This document shows, piece by piece, positions 41,430 to 53,356 of a DNA stretch of 64,000 nt. Both the position numbers and the translations under genes were made by a program. The first letter of the stretch is position 1. Each line of letters opens with the position of its first letter. This stretch comes from Septoria linicola (Eukaryota; Ascomycota; Dothideomycetes; Mycosphaerellales; Mycosphaerellaceae), in contig CP099424.1 in NCBI GenBank assembly GCA_024114885.1, positions 1,364,001 to 1,428,000 on the forward strand, in the 5' to 3' direction. Under the pieces are notes generated by a model. The model ran no database searches and had not been told where the DNA came from. It saw nothing but the letters and a program-made list of their open reading frames with translations.

Positions 41430-42309
41430 GTGTGATATCCTGTCTGTGGACCACTTCTGTCAAATTCCGTAGTGCTTGCCCGGTCACTCGGCAAGGCAAA
41501 TGCTCCTCCCTACACAGAGTATCTCACACGCGCCAGGTGCAATGCACTATTGCAACTTCAATGGCCGAAAACGCAAACAGTGAACACTGCCTACCGCGGC
41601 GCTATCACTCGCTGCTGAACGCCGCTGGCTGGCAGCGATATGCTAGACCTCCCACCCCTCCGCTCAAGTTCTCCAATCCAGGATGTACGCGCGTGCGATT
41701 CTTGTCTTGTGATTCATTTTGGCGTTTTCTGTTGGTGGTTGTGTGATTGAAGAAGCTGAAACGCAACGAGAATGAAGTTTTATCCATGGGCGCACGTGAG
41801 TTGGCAATCTCTGCTGGTTACAGCAGCCGCTGTCGGAGGTGAAGTGAAGCGAATGCAGTGTTCCCGAGGACTTCAACCCCATTGGCGGGTATGCGAGCTG
41901 TCGGTGCGACAGGACTACACGAACACGGCCGGATCCTCACGCAGTACTGCCTCGACCGTGCGACCCTCGAGAAGGCTATGGAGACCATCTGAGCCGTAGA
42001 GCCCACAGGACTTTGAATCAGCACGTATGCAGACAGCGCTCAAAGATCCTGCGCACATGGGACACGAAGAAGCAATTCTGACGGAAGCCGAGTTGAGCAC
42101 ATTGCCGCGCCTATATCTTTACTGGCATACCTGCGTTTCCCGGCCTTTTGATTCCAGTCTCGTTCCATTTACTCAAGTGAACAAGATTGGAGCCGCGTCG
42201 TTCATTCCGCATCTCTCGTGGCAGCAGAGGCCCAAGGCCCCCAAATTGGCTGTGAAGAGGTTGATCCAGTGAGCGCTTTTGAAACACTCGCAGTGCCCGA
42301 AGCAGCATC
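41430..42309. other. Intergenic region without a supported gene
   Basis: About 880 bp contain short open frames on both strands, none with good coding character. It holds the F-box-like gene promoter and the RRM gene 3' flank. Confidence 0.4.
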
Positions 42310-43578
42310 TCATGGCCTGTAGGAATGCCGGCCTCCGTAGCCGCCCAGTCGACCATCGTTGCGGTAGCCACCGCCACCGCCGTATCTTCCACCTCCTCCA
42401 CCGAAACCGTAGCGTCCGTCCTGATACGCGGGCTCAGCTTGACGTGGGCCGCGACTGTAGTAGTCATCCCGGTACCCACGATCTTGACGAGGACCTGTGG
42501 GATAGTCGTCTCTCGGCGGTGGCGGTCCGCGGTCTGCTGGGCCACGACGCTCCTCACGTCGGCGATCTTCAGCTTCTCGTGCTTGCGCGTTCTCGTCGAT
42601 CTCCATAGCTTCCTCAGCTGCTGGCTCGACGTCGACCACGAAAGGCAGCTTTGCTCCTCCTCCAGCTTTGAGGAATACATTTAGTGTTCGGCCATCCGCC
42701 TGACGTGTTGTTAGCTCATGCTCTGAACCATGTCCGTTGCCTTCCCTCCGTAATTGAGCTGCGAATGCAAGCAGAACGTTGAGTAGAGCTCCTCCATCTG
42801 TACATACCTTCTTGCCGTTGAACGTGTTGATCACAGCCTCTGCTCCGCTCTTTTCCACAAATGTCATCTCGGCAATCACAATTGGTGTCTCTTGTGTGAG
42901 CTTACACTCGACCACAGCGCCTCCCACATCAGTCATGACGCTTTCGATATCGGCAGCAGTTGTGCCTGGTGCAAAGTTCTGCGCAACGACCACGTGCTGG
43001 CTTACTGCGGCACCGCGAAAGCTGATGTTTGCATTTGCGGGCAGAGTCGCAGCAGCAACGGGTGGTGGTGCATCGTATCCTGCGTTGCCATTGCTCTTAA
43101 CATCGCTCACAGGATCAGATACAGGAATCTGCGGTGCTCGGTATTGGTAGTGGGTGGATCGTGCAGCACGATTGTCGTTGGCGGCTGGGCGGTTAATTTG
43201 CTGTGGTGGCAGGCGGTTGTTTCGAGCCGTGGCGGCGGTGTTGGAATCAGCGCGAGGCAGCGACGCGGTTCGTGGCTAGCACAGCCGTGTCAGATTGTTG
43301 CTCGGAGTAGTGCTGAGTATCGAGCTCGAATACCTTTGCGACGCCGACTCTGCTGGCCAAACTGGCGCCAGGAGCTGGCTTCCCGCGAGGACCTTGCGGT
43401 GTCTGCGATCGGTTCCGCTTGCCAAAAATCTCCTGTGCGAGCTGCTCTGCCTTGCGCTTCTTGCGGCCTGCGATATAGTCAGTATCGCTGAGAGCTTGAC
43501 TGACTCGAACGCGAATGCGTGGTCCGACTGACTTTCTTGCAGCAGTTGGTCAAACGAGACGGCCTGCGCGTTCGCCAT
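42310..43578 (-). CDS. RRM-domain RNA-binding protein with RG-rich tail
   Basis: Four exons, complement 43533..43578, 43334..43467, 42808..43275 and 42310..42699, encode 345 aa. The introns are 65, 58 and 108 nt. Exons 1-2 give MANAQAVSFDQLLQES/RKKRKAEQLAQEIFGKR with a basic stretch. A disordered Arg/Asn/Pro linker follows. One RRM (about residues 145-225) has VVVAQNFAPGTTAADIESVM and IAEMTFVEKSGAEAVINTFNGKK/ADGRTLNVFLK. The third intron splits that last strand and is a multiple of three, so retention would insert 36 residues. The C-terminus is rich in Arg, Asp, Tyr and Gly (GGGGRYGGGGGY). The layout recalls ALY/REF and other mRNP proteins; a specific match is not claimed. Confidence 0.87.
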
Positions 43579-44511
43579 GATTGACGTTTACCAGGTCTGA
43601 CTGTGGAAGACGATCAGACGTGTCCTTTCTGCATCAAATAATACGACAGGTGCGCGGCAAGTGCACGTCAGGCGGGACGATGTAGATGTTGAAGAGTTGG
43701 CGATGTCGCCTGAAGTGGATGTGCTGCGCAGCTGCGGTCACGTGCCTGCGGACTGTTCCACGGCCAGAGAACATGTTACTTTCACAGAGGCATATCGGGA
43801 AAGCCTGCGCGATTCGTAAAGTCGATCGATGTATCTACGTGTGAATAGTTCGAGACCTCATCAGGCAGCCCAGTACTGGACGCAATATGGCAAGAGCTGA
43901 GTCTCAACACGGGAGACTGCATTCATGCAGCTCGTAGCCTTCCAACTCTACAATATGAGCAGTGCTGCTGATAGGGATTGCGAATAGCTCGCAGCGGCAG
44001 GTCGTTGTGTAGACATGTGTGCTGCAGGCTGAAGGGTAGCGCAGATGCGGATTCTGCCCTTTTGAGCCTTGGTAGGATTTGACAATACTCTGCAAGAGCG
44101 TTTCGGACAACGACACTTGCTACAGCAATCTCGTGGAAATCAACACGATCAAAGCAGGCCAACATTCATGGGAGTGCAAATGCCATTCATAAACGGCAGA
44201 GCATCTCTAGCAGTCGATATGTCCTGCGCTCCTGCGTTCAAGATTGACTAGGCTTCAAATATGGGATGATCATTTGCACTTGTCGCCGGCAGCGGACGAT
44301 GTGTGATTGCTGCTTTCCTCCGTTTGACAGAACTTGCGCATTGTTGTTGCTTGATAAAGGATGGCTTGTGCCTACCTCGCAAGCATCAGATGCACCCAGT
44401 GCTTTTATCTTCTGCGATCCTGCTACACGCTGCCATCTTCACGACAGCACTACAACGAGCCCAGGACTGAGAAAGAACAGCATATTGCATGAAAGGGGAC
44501 CTACAGCTGCG
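43579..44511. other. Divergent intergenic region
   Basis: About 930 bp separate the RRM gene (-) from the large disordered-protein gene (+). The + frame before 44512 is open back to 44266 (with an ATG there), but its Cys-rich sequence has poor coding character, so I start the gene at 44512. Confidence 0.45.
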
Positions 44512-47500
44512 ATGACACCTCAATCCGAAGGCCTCGACAGCTCGGCTCCACCTACTGCACGAGATGCTTTGCAGAGTAACCTCGACAGTACCCTGACACT
44601 AAACAGGAAGAAGTCGTGGTTCGGCAGCGCTCGCGAGGCTTTCCATCGCGGCGCCAAGGGCGTGGTTGATCACCTGAGAAGCGGCGACCGCAAAGACAGT
44701 TGCGCGGAAGACCAAGAGTAAGTCTTCTTGTGGAAGCTCCGGCCCCAGCACTGACAGTGATTCAGAAACGTCGATCCAGAAGAAGATGATGGAAATAGCA
44801 GTGGGCACAATACGGGTGCTGATAATGACTCGCTCACGCCACTGCGGCGCAACCGCGCGGACAAACACAAGACAACCTCTCCTAGAGGCACCATAAGCAG
44901 CCTGCGTCAGCATATCCATACGAGTGGGAAGAGCAGAGGCAAACGTGGAGCTCTATCAGAAATAATGACTGCTGGAGCGCTCGAGACGCACGGTTCGTGC
45001 GAGCCAGCGACGGGCGCGACGACTGATCATGTTGTTCGCAATGAGGCCCAGCCCGACGAGAAGAGTCCGACCAAGCAGCACGGAAGGAAGTCCAGTGTGG
45101 CAAAAAGCATGATCGGCAGCTTGCGAAGTCTCAGTCGGAGAGGCACAATGTCAAAGCCAACCTCCCCTACGGGCGATGGCGGCTCGCCCATGAGCGCAGC
45201 TTTCGCGATCCCGCTACCGTCATCTCCCATTGCAATACCAGCACCCTCCTTGAAGCTGAACTTGGGTGATGCTGCTAACATCTCGACGAGCTTTCTCCAG
45301 CGATCTGCATTCGATCAACGTGCAGAACTCATGGCCGTCACTCCTCCTGCCATTGATCAGTCCATGAAACTGCCGATATACTGTACTCGTCGTCTGAGCG
45401 AAAACCCGGACCACACGCGGTCGCCTTCTGGTCGCATCGAATTCCAGCAAAAGAATCCTACTGGGGCAGTATTAGATTTGCCGATCGACGACTTCGAGGT
45501 CAGCCTGCCGCATGGGCCCTCGACCCCGGTGCCAGGTAGTGATGGGCAGATGGAGATAGATGGCACCGTCGACATCTTTCAGGAGCCACCTCTATTCGAG
45601 CGCAGCGTCGAGGCTCGAGATACACCAGAGAAGCGTGATAACAAAACTTTGAAGAAGATGATCTCCCTTGATGCACTGGCAGAGCAGCACATCAGGGATT
45701 CCCCAATGCGGGGGTTTCGACTTACACCAGCATCATCTCGCAAGATCAGGGACATCTCAGGGACTACAGTGAAGACCTGTCCTACGGACATGCCTCCACT
45801 CACTCGGCAGCTTGCGGCACTTTCGACTCCAAGCGCGGGTCATCGTGATCCAGCCAGTGGACTCTGGAAAAGCGATGATCCTTTCGCGCCTGAGAACGCT
45901 GTGAGCGATATCGCTGCTAATACGGCGACGCAACCCAGGATTACAGTGCACCGAGCTGACGTTGCCCTCAACGCGGACAGTCCTATGTCTTCGACAAAAA
46001 GCAACTCATCTTTCGACAATGGATCAGCACAATCCAGCAGAATGTCTGATGATGATTTGCGTCTAGGCAACCTGCAAGCACGCATCATTGCAGCAAGAGC
46101 AGTAGTGGATCATGCGGAACAGTCGAATGTTATGGACTCTGCTCATAAGATACCGTCTGTGCAAGAAAGCTTGAAAATGCTGCAGGAGTCTACCAGAGCA
46201 TGGTCCTCGCAAGCGTCCAGTCGACTCAGCTCAGCCCAATATGACCAATTCCACCCAGAACACTTCCTAGGTCTGCAAGAGTGCGAGCACGCGGATCCAC
46301 CGCCAAGCATTGTCGATACAGAGGATCAGGGATCAGTCCAGTGTTCGCGTGGAGCGGAAAACGAGCGGCCAGATGTGCAGCACGTGCATCGCTGCATTGA
46401 CAAACCACAGATACCGTCTGCGAATACACAGCATCTGCGTACTGATTGCGCTGAGGATGCTGACGATACTTTCTGGAAGTTCTCCGTGCAAGACTGGATG
46501 CACAAACGGGATCACAGCGTAGCGCCTACGGAGTCTTCATCCAGACGAGAATCCATTGTAGACAATTGTGAAGTGGCAGGGGTAAGAGGTACACCGCCGA
46601 TTGGCCCTGAGGCAACAAATGTAGAATGCCCACCCAGCATGGGTGATCGGCTGAGCTTCGACCTGAAGAGGTCCAATCGCAACATGCGATACAACGCTTT
46701 AACGGACACGAGCAACCTGAGTGTGGCCGAGTGCGGCGATGGTCTCGGGACTAGAACGCCAGCTTTCCCGTTGCCTGCCCGATACTATCCAATGCATGAC
46801 GCCGAAGGCTTTGAGACCAGACGAGATAGAGGTTGTTCGCTTCACGATTTTGAGGCAGTGTTTCCGGCCTCGGCAAGATTATCGCCGAAGAAGAAGACCA
46901 CGTCTACGCAACCACAGAAGATCGCAGACTGCGATCCGAGCTCAGACGGCATCGAACATGAGCTGCAAGAAGCAATTACTGACCACTATGTCTTTCAAAC
47001 CGCTCTGGCTGGCGTCGAAGTGACAGAATACCCAGAGTTGCGTGGCAAGGCAGTCGATTGGCGAGATTGCCATGTAGAGACCGGGGGCCACGATCAGTCG
47101 GCAATCGTAGCCGGGGACGAATGTGAATTGCCAAAGTCCAACGAAGTCAACGAAGAGGCCGATGAGCAGCAGAGCCTTACTCCAGCAAGAGCAGCATCAT
47201 TGACGCATCGAGTTCGCGGTCTGGTTTTAAATGGGCAGGTTCAGTCCGGAGGCTTCCAGGACGAAAACAGCTTCAAGGTCCTAGCTGCGACGCCGACGGA
47301 CGACGATTCTCTCGAGAATTGCTTGGACTGGTATAAACGCTATGAAGCCTGCCAAGGCCACTTTCCAAGCGATCATCCTTCCTCAGAGGCGGACTTCTCC
47401 CTTGAAGCACAGCGGAGTGTGCCTGCGACTCCACAGAAACGAGGCGCTGAGCACACGTCACCGGGCGAAGCATTGCCAGCCGGCACTCAATCCCCCACCA

Positions 47501-47598
47501 AGAGTCACCGCTCGCCAGGTAGAAAGACACCCGCCAGATACCGGAGCTCAAGAAGCAAGATCCCGATGGGCGTGAAGCCGAACAACCCGGACTCCTGA
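44512..47598 (+). CDS. Large disordered Ser-rich orphan, 1012 aa
   Basis: Two exons, 44512..44717 and 44766..47598, encode 1012 aa. The 48-nt intron (GTAAGT..GATTCAG) is phase 2. The sequence is dominated by Ser, Asp, Pro and Arg, without a clear folded domain. Short ordered islands include LNRKKSWFGSAREAFHRGAK near residue 35, GTISSLRQHIHTS, SMIGSLRSLSRRGTMS, and FWKFSVQDWMHKRDHS near residue 580. The C-terminus is basic and Ser/Pro-rich (SPGRKTPARYRSSRSKIPMG). Many Ser-Pro and Thr-Pro sites would suit cyclin-dependent kinase or MAP kinase control. I recognise no family. Cytoskeletal or nuclear scaffold roles are possible, but nothing in the sequence decides. Alternative start: the in-frame ATG at 44266. 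Confidence 0.68.
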
Positions 47599-48096
47599 GG
47601 TCCATCTCATCAAAGTCATTCCTCTGATGCGCAGTCAAGGACGCGAAAAGCAGGAGTTGGAGAAGTCACGCATTGCCTGTACTTGGAACAGCATCCCCTT
47701 GAGAGGCATTGTATTCGTATTCTTGGTTATGCATCAGATTCCGTAGTAGCCGAATGAGGTATGTTCATCTCGTTTTGGGTCTCTCATCGGGGCCAATTTG
47801 TGATTTCTCATCGTCGCATCTTCTGTGTAGCCTTAGATGCCGAGCGGCAGCGGCCACGTCGCAATGGATTGTAAATGTCGGAAACGCGGTGTGGACGCGT
47901 AAGAGATACGCCGGCCATCTTTCCCAATCTCGCTCACCTCGAAAGAATTGGTGAAGATATGATGCTGTGAATAGTAGTAGGACGTACGGGAAGCAGCAGG
48001 TGGGTGCGTTCGGAGGCCGACCGGGAAAGCTGCAGCCGCCCGCACGCGCCATGAACGCGAGCTTTGTTTCTCGACAGTGGAGTACTCAGACATGTG
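47599..48096. other. Upstream region of mitochondrial GatA
   Basis: These 498 bp have no supported gene. Two short open frames overlap the GatA leader in the wrong frame. Confidence 0.45.
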
Positions 48097-49665
48097 ATGC
48101 TACGTCAACAGCGTCTTCGACAGAGCGCTGCGAGCCTCTGTTGGAGGCAGTGTAGCAATCATGTAGTTCCAAACCACACGGCGGGGCACAGCCGCCAGTT
48201 CCAGTACACTACACGCCATTCAGCTGAAGGCGCCTCGATTGGAGACCGTGGGTGAATTTGTGAACATCAGCGTGGCTGACCAGCTGACCACCGATTAGTC
48301 TCCATTGGCATCAAGGCAAATATCGTGTCCAAGGACGAGTCATCCGATGGCAAGTATGCCGTGGCATCGTCCAAGATGCTGCAAGGCTATAGCTCTCCAT
48401 TCGATGCCACGGTGGTTCAGCTGCTGAGGGCGGCAGCGACCTCACCACACGCGGTTCAGGTCGGTGGAAGCATGGATGAGTTTGGAATGGGTTCTCATTC
48501 TCAATATGCGTATGGAGGCCCGGTCCAGAGCATATACAGTCGGGGAGGCGTGTCTTTGTCCCCGGGTGGCAGCAGCGGTGGAAGTGCCGTGTCTGTTGCG
48601 AAGGGTGAACGCGATGTTGCATTGGGGACGGATACTGGAGGGTCTGTGAGACTTCCAGCTGCTTATATGGGCGTGCTTGGTTTTAAGCCTTCCTACGGCC
48701 GCATCTCGAGATGGGGGGTCATCCAGTATGCAAATTCTTTGGACACTGTTGGTATTCTCGGACGACGTGTGAGAGACCTCGAAGCTGTGTTCGGGGTGCT
48801 TGATCAGTATGATGCGCAGGACTCAACATCGCTATCTGAGTCGCTTCGCCAACGCATACGCTCGCAACGGTCTGGCAGCCCAGGAAGCCTGCGCATCGGC
48901 ATTCCAGCTGAGTACAACATTCAAGAGCTCAGCCCGATCGTCAAACAGACGTACATCAAGACTCTCCAAGCACTGCGCGATGCAGGTCACACTTTGCATC
49001 CAGTATCGCTACCAAGTACACGATCCGCTCTATCAGCATACTACGTCCTCGCCCCAGCCGAAGCGTCTTCGAACCTGGCCAAATACGACGGCATACGATA
49101 TGGACACCGCACGACGCCTACAGACGCGAGTCCGCACGGCGATCCACCGCTTCCACTGTACGCGAAGACAAGAGGCGAAGGTTTCGGAGAAGAAGTCAAG
49201 AGACGGATCCTGCTAGGAGCCTACACGTTAAGCTCTGAAGCTATGGACAATTATTTCATCCAAGCGCAGCGCGTCAGAAGACTTGTTCAGAAAGACTTCG
49301 ATCGGGTCTTTGCACTGCAAAATCCATTATTGGATGCTGCCGCGGCTGAGACGGTCGAGGACGGAGTGAACGTCGATCTCCTACTCACGCCTACGGCTCC
49401 GACGCTGCCTCCTACTGTGGAGGAGCTGGCCAAGCAGTCTCCTCTGGAGAGCTACATGAACGATGTGTTTACTGTTCCGGCTTCTCTTGCAGGTCTGCCG
49501 GCTATCAGTGTGCCGGTCTCAGTGCCAGAGACTCATAGCAAGGATCTAGAAGACACAGATATCAAGAGTGCGGGGATGCAGCTCATCGGGCAATTTGGCG
49601 ATGACCGTCTTGTGCTGAATGCAGCAAGACAGCTTCATGAGCAGCTGGACGCGGTCAAGGGGTGA
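48097..49665 (+). CDS. HER2: Mitochondrial Glu-tRNA(Gln) amidotransferase subunit A
   Basis: Two exons, 48097..48247 and 48299..49665, encode 505 aa. The 51-nt intron has a GTGGGT donor and GATTAG acceptor. The N-terminal 50 residues (MLRQQRLRQSAASLCWRQCS..) look like a mitochondrial presequence. The amidase triad is complete: Lys56 in SIGIKAN, cis-Ser142 in PGGSSGGS and nucleophile Ser166 in GTDTGGSVRLP. The spacing Ser142 to Ser166 (24) is that of the family. MDEFGMGSHS and FKPSYGRISRWG are GatA-specific. GatA frees ammonia from Gln or Asn so that GatFAB-type complexes convert Glu-tRNA(Gln) to Gln-tRNA(Gln). Oddities are IKAN instead of the usual IKDN and a short region before the catalytic Lys. 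The first-exon model is less certain than the rest. Confidence 0.9.
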
Positions 49666-49876
49666 TCATTGCGCAGATCGACTTTGGTAACAAATGACTG
49701 GCTCAGCCAGCAGATTCCAATAAACCAACGACATAATAACTATAAAAGCCGCGTGTGGGCACCGTCCATTCTGTCCTCGCCATAACTCCTCGCTTCCGAA
49801 TTTGCAGTCTATTATTCTTCAGTCCCACGGCATGGTCGTCGGTCTTCAGCTACGCAGCATCACCCTAAGCTCGACC

Positions 49877-51200
49877 TCATGCGTTTCTACCCACAGAGCT
49901 CGCGCTCTCCCCGACTCGAACTTCATCGTCTGTCACACCTACCGCTCTTCTGCTAGAAGCCGTGGTGCTCTGTGATTCACTCCGCTCTCGAGGTCCTGCT
50001 ACTCCACCTATGCCGCCATCCCAGACACCTAACCCAGCTGATGGTGGTGGAGATGTGAAGGACGACACCCGGATGAAGTCTCGCGACGGACGCTCAGTCG
50101 ACCCGCTTGATGCCTCGGAAACGCGCGCCATGTTATCGCGAGTGCTTCCACTGTGAGTGTCGAGACGCGGGGCCTCGGACTGGGAGGAGTCGCGACGGCG
50201 GGTTCGGAGTGCACGCTCTAGTGCTTGAACGCGCTGGCGGAGGACTTCGTTCTCGGCTTTCACTATCTCCATCTCTGTGCGGTAGGCTGTGGTGTCCGCA
50301 TAGTGCTGCATTGCGGCATTCACGCTGCCATGGAGAGGGCTGTGAGCAGATTGTGGCGCTGGAGTTCCAGTCTGCGCGTGAGTGGATGATGTTGTGTTCA
50401 TAGAAGGATCTCGCGAGAGTGAGGGGCGGTGTGGGAGATTGTAGATTGTGCCTGGCGTGCGGGCGACATCTAGCGATTGCCTTGCAGGTGTAGATGTGCC
50501 CGAAGCGCTGATCGAGGGGTTCCTGCTCAGTGTAGACCGATCACCACTTGCTGCTGCTGTTCTGTCGGCCTGTGCCTGCGATATACTGCCGAGAGGAATC
50601 GGTCCACCTGGTTGCGCCTGAGTCGAAGCGTTCGTAATGCCACTCGCAGTGGTGGCAGGAGTCGAGATGCTGCGCGTGCTGACTGACGAAGACGAGCGGT
50701 GGCGGCGAGACGGTGTAGGATGGGTGGCGCCAGTCATCTGGTGCGTTGGGTTGGGGTCCGATATGTCGACTGGTAGCAACGAGGCCGAGCCAGAGATGGC
50801 AGAGGCAGAAGATGCATTGCTGGCTACAGAGGCCGACTGAGCTCGCAGTGCTGTGAGCTCACGCGTGAGACGATTGACCTGGGCATTATTTTAGCATAGC
50901 TAGGAAGTGTTTCTGCTTCTTCTCAAAGCATACCACTGCCTCCTGCTCCTTCTCACACTCAAGGTAGAGCTCCGCTGCTGTCAGTGGACGAGGATGTCGC
51001 ACAGGCACGTTCTCGTTGCTCGACATAGTTGGACTGCGCGTGGCATGCTGGCTGTGAGTCGTCGCCGAAGCTGGTTGCTGTGGCGGACCCATGATTTGAC
51101 TCGTCCTCCTCGAAGCCGTGTTCGATGCAGTCTGTGAAGTTGGGTGCGAACCACGATCGAGCCGTGGAGAGGCAGGTAGCGAGCCCAAATCTGGTGCCAT
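49877..51200 (-). CDS. Coiled-coil, Ser/Thr-rich orphan, 422 aa
   Basis: Two exons, complement 50934..51200 and 49877..50878, encode 422 aa. The 55-nt intron (GTATGC..GCCCAG) is phase 0. It joins a helical segment (LTAAELYLECEKEQEAV/VNRLTRELTALRAQ), which then forms one coiled coil. A Ser/Thr/Ala-rich disordered body follows. A second coiled coil near residues 295-325 (EMEIVKAENEVLRQRVQALERALR) has leucine-zipper spacing but no bZIP basic region, so I do not call it a transcription factor. The frame is open upstream to 51302 without an ATG, so the start is taken at MAPDLGSLP. No family recognised. Confidence 0.7.
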
Positions 51201-52207
51201 CTTGAGCAACTTCCCTGCGAATCGTTCTTGATGTCTTAGTCTGCTACGTGTTTTCAGCTTTGCGTTGGCGTAGACGAGCTTCGACGCCCAGTGTGAGTTC
51301 ACAAGGAGAAAGCTCGTGATGGAGGCAGCCTGGCTGTTATCGTCATCCGAGCATTGTTATGACTCTTGCCTGGTCTCAACAACGTCGACGCCGTGATCAC
51401 TCAATGGTTCAGGAGCTTCCGTGGCATGCAGATCGTTGCACGATACACAAGAACACTGCCACCGCACAGGAGAATGTTATCTGGAGGGGTCCCATGTGAA
51501 GAGTCAGTGGACCAGGGTTCCTGTGCATGAAACAGCGCTCGCGGGTGGCGCCGTTTGTACTGCCAACTCTTCACGGCACCCTCTTCTTTCCTTCTACAAC
51601 CTCACTTTCACTGAGCTCATTCGCGTCTTCGCCGGCGACTTGGTTCTCGGAGCTGTTTCTGCCTCAACAGAGAATGGCGTACTTTACACACGACAGTACA
51701 CGTCTGCGCGTTCGAGCGCCCACATAAGGCAAAACAGTGGCACACCACGATTGAGGACCACATACGCGCCCTGGCCAGATCGATCCGGCATCATAAGACT
51801 TTCAGAAGCTCCAGCGTAGTTCTGCCTGCTTGATTTGTATGAGGGATGGACTTCAACGTACCATGTGATCGCTATCATGAGGCATCGTCTCGCAGACACC
51901 AGCAAGTCTAATAAATTGGAAATTGGCTACAGACAATATATATCTCGCATTGCCTTCATCTGATGACTACTGCAAATGGCGAGGCTTCTGCCACTTCTGA
52001 TTCACTCGCTGATTTAAAGTTCGCACATGCAAGCAGCTAACGCACTACGTGCATGTAGGCTCGTTCACTTCGACTGTTAGATTTCACCAACCCGATCAGC
52101 GGATTCAAAGATCCCCTCAATTGTATTCTTCGCGTTGACTTCTAAGCATCGATTTACAACAACAATCGACTAACGCTCCATTCACCCTTTGCACAACAGC
52201 ACGGCGG
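51201..52207. other. Divergent intergenic region, about 1 kb
   Basis: This region separates the coiled-coil orphan (-) from the F-box-like gene (+). A 132-codon + strand frame at 51421-51819 has no family resemblance. An AT-richer stretch lies near 51900-51960. Confidence 0.4.
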
Positions 52208-53356
52208 ATGCCCTACAAGATGCTACCATGGTTCGGCGCAAAGATTCTCGCACGAGCGTTCGGAGCGGACTGCCTAGAGTCATTCACGAAAGTTCTGCCG
52301 CATTGGCTGCCCGATGAGAACGATGGGCCTGTTGCGCGAGTACTTCGTATTCCTGAGCTACTCGAGAACATACTCGGCGGTCTGGAAATGGAAGATCTCT
52401 TTCTCTTGCAACGTGTCAATCGAACATTCAAGGCGGCCATCAACTCCTCCATTCACCTGCGCCGAATCATGTGTTTGCAGGATGTCGACTACGAGGAGTG
52501 TCTTGAGTGCAACCTGCACAGGGGCCTGCACGAAGACCTGTATATCGCCAGATGCAGTAGGTCCCTCCACAGAATGTGCGCAATTCTGGGCGAAGTGGGC
52601 TTAATAACCTCTCCACCAGCGGTCGACTCCTTGGATCCAAGGGAAGACCTTAAGTGGGATATCACCGCAGATCACCGTTGTTTGCTAGAGCCTCGCAAAG
52701 ATGGAAGCTGGGGGAGGATCCAAGCAGGATCACAACGTCGAAGGAACACAGTTGATTTCTACTTCCACACTCCTACTCGCATGCCGCCATTCGATGCTTT
52801 CTTGTCCATAGTGACTCTTGGGCCTGAGACGACTTTAGGGGATATCGTCGATGAATTGCAGAAGATCTTCCTGAATGCTGTGAGAGTAGAGGCTCGCGAA
52901 CGCAAGACGAGTATACTGGCTACCATCAATTACATTCGTACGGCGGAAGAAATCGAAGCGCAGATTGAAGTCATGCGAGCTGCCGGTCGTCGGAGGCTAG
53001 CCAGAGAATTGGAACACGAGCGATGGTCGAACATTGCGTGTACCGTCGCTACTGGTCTCGTAGCACTAAGCACACTAGCCTTGTGCGTGTGGTTGTTCCT
53101 GCGTGCGGTTACTGCAGCCATAGCATGGAATCAAGCCACTAAAGGGCTATCCTGGAAGCAATATCTCAAACAGAGTTTCATTGCCGCATTCAACCAGCAA
53201 TCCGACCAATCTGGGCAACTCTTTGCGCAAGACTTTCTCCCAGATGTGCCCAGGCCTGCCATGCTGGAATTCGTGATCCAGACTTGGCAGAAACAATTAC
53301 CTGTCACGGAAGAGTGGATAGGCAGGATGTGGAAAAGAGGATATTCATGGAAGTGA
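52208..53356 (+). CDS. F-box-like protein with a C-terminal membrane segment
   Basis: This single exon encodes 382 aa. The F-box-like motif is at about residues 47-90: VLRIPELLENILGGLEMEDLF, then LLQRVNRTFKAAINSSIHLRRIMCL. This is close to the consensus of the expanded fungal family (I-P-E-L-L-E-x-I-L..R-V-x-R-x-F-x-x-x-I). A middle domain of about 180 residues follows without a clear match. At about residues 275-307 a strongly hydrophobic stretch (IACTVATGLVALSTLALCVWLFL) suggests one transmembrane helix, unusual for F-box proteins. A 75-residue tail remains. If real, the protein would place ubiquitin-ligase recruitment at a membrane, which is inference. Confidence 0.75.
   Translation: MPYKMLPWFGAKILARAFGADCLESFTKVLPHWLPDENDGPVARVLRIPELLENILGGLEMEDLFLLQRVNRTFKAAINSSIHLRRIMCLQDVDYEECLECNLHRGLHEDLYIARCSRSLHRMCAILGEVGLITSPPAVDSLDPREDLKWDITADHRCLLEPRKDGSWGRIQAGSQRRRNTVDFYFHTPTRMPPFDAFLSIVTLGPETTLGDIVDELQKIFLNAVRVEARERKTSILATINYIRTAEEIEAQIEVMRAAGRRRLARELEHERWSNIACTVATGLVALSTLALCVWLFLRAVTAAIAWNQATKGLSWKQYLKQSFIAAFNQQSDQSGQLFAQDFLPDVPRPAMLEFVIQTWQKQLPVTEEWIGRMWKRGYSWK

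Noticed and set aside
42111..42680. A 189-codon minus-strand frame overlapping the RRM gene
   Set aside because: It is an out-of-frame shadow of the last RRM exon with non-ATG start and no family resemblance.
47967..48155. Alternative N-terminal frame for GatA
   Set aside because: Cannot be spliced to the amidase frame in phase. The frame from 48097 gives a mitochondrial presequence and a workable intron.
49877..51200. bZIP transcription factor call for the coiled-coil orphan
   Set aside because: It has a leucine-zipper-like helix but no basic region with the N-x7-R pattern.
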